Assembly: GCF_014836875.1 (NCBI RefSeq)
Contig: NZ_JACSQC010000001.1
Location: 310,001 to 374,000, forward strand
Direction of reading: 5' to 3'
DNA from: Arthrobacter pullicola
Lineage (GTDB): Bacteria > Actinomycetota > Actinomycetes > Actinomycetales > Micrococcaceae
Length of the DNA: 64,000 nucleotides
Shown: piece by piece, positions 58,707-64,000 of the stretch
How positions within the stretch are numbered: position 1 is the first letter of the stretch
Layout: every line of letters starts with the position of its first letter
The notes under the pieces: generated by a model
Database searches by the model: none
What the model saw: the letters and a program-made list of their open reading frames with translations, nothing else
Told to the model about the DNA's origin: nothing
Translations under genes and position numbers: made by a program

Positions 58707-60224
58707 ATGACTGAGAAAACGTTCAACCTGCCCGACGTCGGCGAAGGACTCACCGAAGCCGAGATCGTCCAGTGGAAGGTCAAGGAAGGCGACACTGTCG
58801 CGATCAATGACGTGATCGTGGAAATTGAAACGGCCAAGTCCCTGGTCGAACTGCCTTCCCCGTTTGCCGGAACTGTCACCGGCATCCTCGTTCAGGAGGG
58901 GCAGACCGTGGACGTTGGAACCCCGATCTTCCAGGTTTCAGCCGGTGCCCCGGCCCCGGCAGCCCCGGCGCCTGAAGCCGCGGCCCCCACGCCTGAAGCT
59001 GCACCCGCAGCGCCGCAGGCCGCGCCCGCCGGCAACGACGGGCCGCCGTCGGCCTCCCTCACCGGCAGCGGGCCCAAGGCGGACGCTGTCCGGCGCCGTC
59101 CGAGGCGTGCGGGCGTCAGTCCCGCGGCTCCGGTTCAGGACTCGACCGGCACGCCCGCGGCTCCGGTGCCCCCGGCGCCCCCGGCGCCCGCATCCCCGGC
59201 CCCCGCATCCCCGGCGGCCTCCAGTGCGGCCAGCACCGCGCCATTAGAAACACCGCAGCCGGCCAGCCCGGCCCGCCAGGATCCCCGCAGCCAGACTGTC
59301 GCCACCGCCGGAGCAGCCGTTCAGGACCGCTTCAATCAGCTGCTCCAGCGCGTCCTTGCGAAGCCCCCGGTCCGCAAGGCGGCGAAGGACCTGGGCATTA
59401 ACCTGGCTGATGTTCCGGCCACCGGCGCCGGGGGAGAGGTCACCAAGCAGGACCTGATCAGCTACCAGGCCCAGCGCGAGTCGGAACAGGACTCGGCGGA
59501 TACCTTCTGGTCTTCCTCGGCGAAGCCGCAGGAGCGCAGGATTGAACGGATTCCGGTCAAGGGCGTGCGAAAAGCCACGGCCAAGGCGATGGTGGACAGC
59601 GCCTTTACCGCCCCGCACGTCAGTATCTTCGTGGACGTGGACGCCTCCCGGACCATGGAGTTCGTCAAACGGCTGAAGGTGTCGCGGGACTTTGAGGGCA
59701 TCAAGGTGTCTCCGCTGCTGATCCTGGCGAAAGCCGTGATCTGGGCAGCCGCCAGGAACCCGTCCGTCAACGCCACATGGGCGGAGGACGAGATCCACAT
59801 CAAGCACTTCATGAACCTCGGAATCGCGGCGGCTACCCCGCGCGGCCTGATGGTCCCGAACATTAAGGATGCCCAGGACCTCTCCCTGAAGGAACTGGCC
59901 ATCGCACTCAACAACCTCGCGACCACGGCCCGGGCAGGCAAGACTCCGCCGGCCGACATGCGCGGCGGAACGTTGACCATCACCAACATCGGTGCCCTGG
60001 GAATCGACACCGGTACCCCGATCATCAATCCCGGCGAAGTCGCGATCGTCGCGTTCGGCACGATCAAGCAGAAGCCGTGGGTGCTCGACGGCGAGGTGAT
60101 CCCGCGCTGGATCACCACTCTTGGCGGTTCATTCGATCACCGAGTGGTGGACGGGGACCTTTCCGCCCGCTTTATGGCCGACGTCGCTGCCATCCTGGAG
60201 GAACCGGCACTGCTGCTGGACTAG
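58707..60224 (+). CDS. bkdC: 2-Oxoacid dehydrogenase E2 (dihydrolipoyl acyltransferase)
   Basis: 505 aa from ATG 58707. One lipoyl domain with lysine in [13 protein letters not shown] (K44); a long Ala/Pro linker (about 85-200) partly built of APASPA repeats; a peripheral-subunit-binding domain [29 protein letters not shown] near 225; and a catalytic core ending [17 protein letters not shown] with His and Asp of HxxxDG. It forms the complex core and transfers the acyl group to CoA. E3 is not encoded nearby. Confidence 0.92.
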   Translation: MTEKTFNLPDVGEGLTEAEIVQWKVKEGDTVAINDVIVEIETAKSLVELPSPFAGTVTGILVQEGQTVDVGTPIFQVSAGAPAPAAPAPEAAAPTPEAAPAAPQAAPAGNDGPPSASLTGSGPKADAVRRRPRRAGVSPAAPVQDSTGTPAAPVPPAPPAPASPAPASPAASSAASTAPLETPQPASPARQDPRSQTVATAGAAVQDRFNQLLQRVLAKPPVRKAAKDLGINLADVPATGAGGEVTKQDLISYQAQRESEQDSADTFWSSSAKPQERRIERIPVKGVRKATAKAMVDSAFTAPHVSIFVDVDASRTMEFVKRLKVSRDFEGIKVSPLLILAKAVIWAAARNPSVNATWAEDEIHIKHFMNLGIAAATPRGLMVPNIKDAQDLSLKELAIALNNLATTARAGKTPPADMRGGTLTITNIGALGIDTGTPIINPGEVAIVAFGTIKQKPWVLDGEVIPRWITTLGGSFDHRVVDGDLSARFMADVAAILEEPALLLD

Positions 60225-60254
60225 GCTCGAAGGCAAGGCAACGATCGGAGAAGC

Positions 60255-60461
60255 ATGGCAATGAATCCCGGACCCGGCAGCAGCGGCGGCGGGCCCAAGA
60301 TCGACTGGAAACGGACGCTTTGGATCCTCGCTGGGGCTTTTATCGTCTCCAGCCTGCTGATTATCCTCTTCCCCGGCCTCGGCACGCTCTGGCGCCTGGC
60401 GATCATGGCGCTGCTCTTCGTGATCGTGGTGCCCATGGTGGACAAGCGGCGCCGGAAATAG
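60255..60461 (+). CDS. Small two-helix membrane protein
   Basis: 68 aa, ATG after CGGAGAAGC. Gly/Ser/Pro-rich start, then TLWILAGAFIVSSLLIILF and LAIMALLFVIVVPMV helices and a KRRRK end. It lies 30 bp after E2 and may ride on the same transcript. No function known. Confidence 0.65.
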   Translation: MAMNPGPGSSGGGPKIDWKRTLWILAGAFIVSSLLIILFPGLGTLWRLAIMALLFVIVVPMVDKRRRK

Positions 60462-60489
60462 CAGGCCCGCTCCGGGCAGGAGCTCCGAG

Positions 60490-61782
60490 CTAGGAGGCGC
60501 GGCCCTCAACGGCCCGGCGGATCACCGGGGTGAGCCGGCGGATGCCCTCGGCAATCTCGTCCGGCGAAACAGCGCTGAACGCCAGCCGCAGCTGGGCGCT
60601 CGGGGCGTCTCCCGGGGTAAACGCGGCGCCGGGGATGAAGACCACCCCGGCATCGATGGCTTCGGTCAGCAGCGGATACGTGTCGATGCCGTCGGGCAGG
60701 CTTACCCAGATGAAGAAACCGCCGTCCGGCACCGTCCAGGTAACGCCGTCGGGCATGTGCTCGCCGAGTGCGCGGAGCATTGCGGTGCAGCGTTCGGCGT
60801 AGAAGGTGCGTGAGGCCTCGACACGGCCCATCCAGTCGAAGTCACGAAGGTACGCCGCGGTGATCATTTGTGTCAGGGGTGAGGGGCAAAGCACCACGGC
60901 CTCACACGCCAGGTAGAAACGCCGGAAGAGATGCTTGGGCACCAGGGCCCAGCCCAGGCGGAGGCCCGGCGCGAAGATCTTGGAGAAGGAACCGAGATAC
61001 AGCACATCTTCCGGGTGGTTGGCACGAAGCGGGACCAGCGGTTCCCCGTCGAAGCGCAGCATCCCGTAAGGGTTGTCCTCCAGCACCAGGATGTTGTTCT
61101 CCCGGCAGATGCGGACGACGGCGTCCCGGCGCTCCGCGGAGAGGGTGATTCCGCTCGGGTTGTTGAAGCTGGGAATGGTGTAGAGGAACTTGATCCGTTT
61201 GCCGGCAGCCCGGAGGGAATGGATCCGCTCCTCGAGGGCTGCTGGGACCAGTCCGTCGGAGTCCATGGGGACCGGCTGCAGGTCCACCTCGTAGGCCTCG
61301 AAGGCATTCAGTGCGCCCACGTAGGTGGGATCCTCACAGAGCACCACGTCACCGGGATTGCAGAACACTTTGGCGGCCACGTCCTGGGCGGACTGGGAGC
61401 CGGTGGTGATGATGATGTCCGCGGGGTCGGCGTCCAGGATGCCTTCGGCCGCCATCACCTCACAGGCCAGCTCCCGGAGCTCCTGCAGGCCCTGGCCGGG
61501 GCCGTACTGAAGCGCGGCCAGGCCGTGGTTGCGGATGATGTCCGCAGAGACGTCGGCCAGCTCGTCCAGGGGCAGCGACTGGAGGTAGGGACTGCCTCCC
61601 GCCAGGGAAATCAGGCCCGGCTGGATGGAAATGTCGAAAACGTCCCGGACAGCCGACTGCTTGATGTGAAAAGCACGGTCCGAGAGCAGGTCATGGTGCC
61701 GGTGGGCGGAGTCGGTGGCCCGGTCAAGCGCCACCTGTGCTTCCGGGGTCAGCGTTGATCCCGTGGTTTCCTCGAAAGTCAT
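60490..61782 (-). CDS. PLP-dependent aminotransferase (2-aminoadipate/MocR-type catalytic domain)
   Basis: 430 aa fold type I enzyme. GLISLAGGSPYLQSLPLDEL, TGSQSAQDVAAKVFCNPGD, PSFNNPSGITLSAERR, EDNPYGMLRF and the PLP lysine in LGSFSKIFAPGLRLGW are blocks of the LysN/aminoadipate aminotransferase group; no DNA-binding domain is fused. The amino donor and acceptor are not predictable. It lies 45 bp downstream of the TrmB/LuxR-type regulator on the same strand. Confidence 0.87.
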   Translation of the reverse strand: MTFEETTGSTLTPEAQVALDRATDSAHRHHDLLSDRAFHIKQSAVRDVFDISIQPGLISLAGGSPYLQSLPLDELADVSADIIRNHGLAALQYGPGQGLQELRELACEVMAAEGILDADPADIIITTGSQSAQDVAAKVFCNPGDVVLCEDPTYVGALNAFEAYEVDLQPVPMDSDGLVPAALEERIHSLRAAGKRIKFLYTIPSFNNPSGITLSAERRDAVVRICRENNILVLEDNPYGMLRFDGEPLVPLRANHPEDVLYLGSFSKIFAPGLRLGWALVPKHLFRRFYLACEAVVLCPSPLTQMITAAYLRDFDWMGRVEASRTFYAERCTAMLRALGEHMPDGVTWTVPDGGFFIWVSLPDGIDTYPLLTEAIDAGVVFIPGAAFTPGDAPSAQLRLAFSAVSPDEIAEGIRRLTPVIRRAVEGRAS

Positions 61783-61827
61783 GCCACATCATGGCATCCG
61801 AGTTGACCGGGAAGCAACATGCGTTTC

Positions 61828-62796
61828 CTAAATCCAGCCTGCTTTTTGCGCCTTCACTCCGGCCTGAAACCGGCTTTCGGCCTTCAGCTCTTCGAGCATC
61901 CACGCAATGTGGCGGCGGCAGGTCCGTACGCTGATTCCCACCCGGCGGGCGATGATCTCGTCCGAGTGGCCCGCCGCCAGCCCTGCCAGGACTGACCGCT
62001 GTGTGCTGTTGAGCCCTGCTTTCCCCGGGTCCTCATCCAGGAAGGGTTCAGCCAGGCTCCATGCGAACTCAAAGAGCATGGCGAATAATCCGATCAGATT
62101 CGGGTCCCGGATCACCAAGCCCGCGCGGTCATAGCTGTGCAGCTGCCGGGCCACAACGGCCACTTTGTCATCGAAGATCAGCGTGCGGAGCGGAACGTAG
62201 GGCAGGGTCCGGAACTCGCCGCCGGCACCGCTGATCATCTCCACGGCCTTGCGGGTGGGTACATGGTCGCGGGTGCTGGCGTGGTAGAGCGTCTGCCGCC
62301 GAACCCCGGCGCGAAGCAGATCCAGGTCTTTCTGCACGCTTTCCTCCTGGAAATCCGCATTGGAACCGTGTCCTGGCCGGGCGATCAGAACCCGGTCGGA
62401 TGCTGAACGGCCGTATTCGATGAGGACCCGCTGCACCTGCTCGGGATCTTCCAGTACCTCCACCGAGGCATCTGCTGCAGCTTGCCGGCGCGCTTCGGCG
62501 AAAGTTGGCACCAGGCCTGCCAGCTCCCTGCGCTTGGCACCAATCCGTGAGCGCAGTTCCAGCATCGCCCTTTCATCCGGGTCCACCAGCTCCGCGAGTG
62601 CGACGTCGGGGGACACCGCCGTGTAGACCGGCACATCGGTTCCTTCCGCGAAGAGCAGGCACCGGGACCGCAGCTCCTCCACGGCCTGGTCGATGGCACG
62701 CGTGGTGTACCCCAGGGCGTCCGAGGCCTCGGCGGGGGTCCAGCCAGGATGGGCGACCGCATAGCGGTAGACCTCAACCGACACCTGATCAAGCAC
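61828..62796 (-). CDS. TrmB/LuxR-type transcriptional regulator
   Basis: 322 aa from GTG 62796, seven bases after AGGAGG; ATG at 62802 lies directly on that site. The N-terminus is a TrmB-like winged helix (VEVYRYAVAHPGWTPAEASDALGYTTRAIDQAVEELRSR). The middle is a PLD-like/sensor region with IARPGHGSNADFQ and LIFDDKVAVVARQ. The C-terminus is a LuxR-type HTH: GLNSTQRSVLAGLAAGHSDEIIARRVGISVRTCRRHIAWMLEEL. No receiver domain, so not a two-component protein. It diverges from a 17-codon peptide gene and a lantibiotic-dehydratase-domain gene, so it likely controls them. Confidence 0.83.
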   Translation of the reverse strand: MLDQVSVEVYRYAVAHPGWTPAEASDALGYTTRAIDQAVEELRSRCLLFAEGTDVPVYTAVSPDVALAELVDPDERAMLELRSRIGAKRRELAGLVPTFAEARRQAAADASVEVLEDPEQVQRVLIEYGRSASDRVLIARPGHGSNADFQEESVQKDLDLLRAGVRRQTLYHASTRDHVPTRKAVEMISGAGGEFRTLPYVPLRTLIFDDKVAVVARQLHSYDRAGLVIRDPNLIGLFAMLFEFAWSLAEPFLDEDPGKAGLNSTQRSVLAGLAAGHSDEIIARRVGISVRTCRRHIAWMLEELKAESRFQAGVKAQKAGWI

Positions 62797-62890
62797 GTGC
62801 ATCCTCCTCAAAACCGCGTCGTAAGGCCGTCGCGGGGCCGGTTCGTTTATCAGCGCGGGCGTGTTGTCATCCCGGCGGGGGCAAAGCGTT

Positions 62891-62940
62891 CCGGGTCGAA
62901 ATTGGAACCCGGAGACAATGACATGGCAAGTTAATGCCAT
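62891..62940. promoter_or_regulatory. Two inverted repeats between the regulator and the peptide gene
   Basis: CCGGGT-N10-ACCCGG at 62891-62912 and ATGGCA-AGTTAA-TGCCAT at 62923-62940, both with perfect 6-bp arms, lie about midway in the 371-bp divergent interval. The second, with an A+T centre, is a good candidate operator for the LuxR-type regulator. The rest of 62797-63167 shows no gene. Confidence 0.5.
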
Positions 62941-63167
62941 TCTCCATGGAAACTCTCAGTTTGGGCACCTAAGCCTGCGAATTCCGTGCCCTCTAGCGTG
63001 TCACCGCACGCCTCCCGGCACCTGGCGGGGGTGGTCCGGGCATCAACCGGCCATGACAGGAAGCTGAAATTCGGAACTGTGGACACGCCCTCTCGGGGCG
63101 GGGGAAGCTTTCGGAGTCAAACACGGCCGGCTGTGCAACCAGCCGAACTAAAAGAGGGGATACGACC

Positions 63168-63221
63168 ATGGAGAAAGCTACAGGATCAACGGTTTCCATC
63201 AAGAGCTGGGAATGGTTCTGA
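63168..63221 (+). CDS. 17-codon peptide gene, candidate RiPP precursor
   Basis: Encodes MEKATGSTVSIKSWEWF. AAAGAGGGG is placed eight bases before the ATG, a near-ideal ribosome site, which is the main support for such a short ORF. The peptide has five Ser/Thr, no Cys, and an aromatic W-E-W-F end. A hairpin follows, then a gene for a lantibiotic-dehydratase C-terminal domain, and a LuxR-type regulator is divergent. Precursor of a modified peptide or a signal is inferred from context. It is too short for a conventional leader plus core. Confidence 0.6.
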   Translation: MEKATGSTVSIKSWEWF

Positions 63222-63226
63222 TTTAG

Positions 63227-63244
63227 TCCCCTCGCTTTGGGGGA
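63227..63244 (+). terminator. Small hairpin after the peptide gene (attenuator-like)
   Basis: TCCCC-N8-GGGGA directly after the TGA. With no T-run it would not fully stop transcription, but could raise precursor mRNA relative to the downstream enzyme gene by protecting its 3' end. Confidence 0.35.
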
Positions 63245-63318
63245 AGAACCAACCAGCAACACACATATAGACCCGCCCCAGCGGTGGTAACCAGCTTTGA
63301 ACCCGGAGGAAGATCGCC

Positions 63319-64000
63319 ATGAGCCAGCTAACAGCAGTTCGAAACGCCTCGCGAACTAATGCAAGCACTCACTGGTGGACGCTTTCGATCTATACCGGCG
63401 GCTTCGATGTAGCGGACGGCATCATTGGAGAACTGGTTACCCCGCTGGCGGCGCAGGCTCAGCTATGGGGAGCGCAGCGGTGGTTTTATACCCGCTGCTC
63501 TGAGCCAACAAACGCACACGTGAGGATCAAGATCCTTGCTCCGCAGGAGACCCTGGACCGGCTGCAGTCGCTTCTTGTCGCGCTGCAGGAGCAGGCAAGC
63601 GGGGTCATTGGGCACCTGAGCGTAACGCACGCCTTTGGGGATCCCGCCTCCGACCGGCTCGGTCCCGGCGGGGCCGAACAGCAGGACCCCCGGGTGGAGG
63701 CCGATCTCGCCAAGTACGGTGGCGTGGAAGGCCTGGCCCTGGCGGAAGAAGTCTTCGAACTTTCCTCTGACCTGGGTACCTGGGCCACAGCACGCTTCCC
63801 CAAGGTCCAGAACAGGTGGGCGCTGGGATCCCTGCTGCTCTTCGATTCGGCGCGCAGCATGATGAAGGGTCCACGCGCTTCCAGCTGGCCCGACCGGCGC
63901 CGGCTTTCCTGGGAGTATTACTGGGATAGCCATCTGCGCAGCTGCACAGCGGGTTTTGGTCCCCGTGCCGCGAGTGTCCGCCAGGCGATGACAGTCCAGG
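63319..64000 (+). CDS. Lantibiotic-dehydratase C-terminal (SpaB_C / thiopeptide-type) domain protein, 3' end outside window
   Basis: 227 codons visible; ATG eight bases after CCGGAGGA. The start WWTLSIYTGGFDVADGIIGE and RWFYTRCSEPTNAHVRIKIL match the start of SpaB_C, which in LanB enzymes removes glutamate from glutamylated Ser/Thr. DLAKYGGVEGLALAEEVFELSSD corresponds to the conserved RYGG...E block. It begins as a stand-alone domain without the large N-terminal LanB part, like split LanB or PEARL-type systems; the partner may lie beyond the window. Located 97 bp after the 17-codon peptide gene. Confidence 0.75.
   Translation, partial: MSQLTAVRNASRTNASTHWWTLSIYTGGFDVADGIIGELVTPLAAQAQLWGAQRWFYTRCSEPTNAHVRIKILAPQETLDRLQSLLVALQEQASGVIGHLSVTHAFGDPASDRLGPGGAEQQDPRVEADLAKYGGVEGLALAEEVFELSSDLGTWATARFPKVQNRWALGSLLLFDSARSMMKGPRASSWPDRRRLSWEYYWDSHLRSCTAGFGPRAASVRQAMTVQ

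Noticed and set aside
59140-59240. Repeats in the E2 gene as a possible tandem-repeat locus
   Set aside because: They encode the ordinary Ala/Pro linker between lipoyl and binding domains.

Overview
The window looks like ordinary chromosomal DNA of a high-GC Gram-positive actinobacterium, most likely an Arthrobacter-like member of the Micrococcaceae. This is inferred from G+C-rich codon use, frequent GTG/TTG starts with AGGAGG-type ribosome sites, many ATGA stop/start overlaps, an LPXTG surface protein, and the family types present. I saw no insertion sequence, prophage block, rRNA operon or CRISPR array. The one RNA gene I can place is an initiator tRNA-Met (39416-39492, minus). Names rest on motifs I can read; no database search was possible.

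Layout. 1-4.1 kb: a cut-off lipoprotein, an LPXTG-anchored trypsin-like protease and a CGNR zinc-finger regulator. 4.2-7.9 kb: an EamA exporter, a cytochrome b-type membrane protein behind a tiny coupled ORF, and an acyl-CoA synthetase. 8-15.3 kb: a tricarboxylate uptake and hydration locus (GntR regulator, TctA-TctB-Usp-TctC, divergent AcnD-like aconitase) with shared CTATAA-type promoter motifs. 15.3-19.5 kb: four glycosyltransferases joined by three ATGA overlaps. 19.6-24.5 kb: CinA-type amidohydrolase, RecQ, a DapA-family lyase beside an ACC deaminase with diagnostic residues, and an unknown protein. 24.6-32.8 kb: a SulP anion transporter behind interlocked inverted repeats, a RibD/DHFR-like reductase, a serine hydrolase, an SDR/amidohydrolase/acyl-CoA dehydrogenase operon and an AAA ATPase. 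32.9-35.6 kb: a sigma factor, Ogt, AlkB and AlkA fused by ATGA overlaps into one alkylation-repair operon. 36-49 kb: lone PstS, APC permease, tRNA-fMet, a Ca2+/H+ antiporter with twin leader hairpins, FMN reductase, TetR/MFS pair, LysR, MHS transporter with an MBL hydrolase, CynX-type MFS, SMP-30 lactonase, guanine deaminase. 49.9-55 kb: RlmN, PurB, a two-gene WXG-like/alpha-beta hydrolase cassette and a holin-like membrane protein. 55-61.8 kb: HisC-type aminotransferase, a branched-chain-type 2-oxoacid dehydrogenase operon (E1 alpha, E1 beta, E2), a small membrane protein and a PLP aminotransferase.

61.8-64 kb (right edge): a TrmB/LuxR-type regulator diverges from a 17-codon gene (MEKATGSTVSIKSWEWF) with a strong ribosome site. 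It is followed by a protein with the stand-alone C-terminal domain of lantibiotic dehydratases (SpaB_C / thiopeptide-type), which runs off the window. This looks like the start of a small RiPP or peptide-modification locus with an unusually short precursor, and is my best candidate for an undescribed system. The second is the sigma-factor-led alkylation-repair operon, in which Ogt carries an extra N-terminal helical segment at the position where an anti-sigma factor would normally be encoded.
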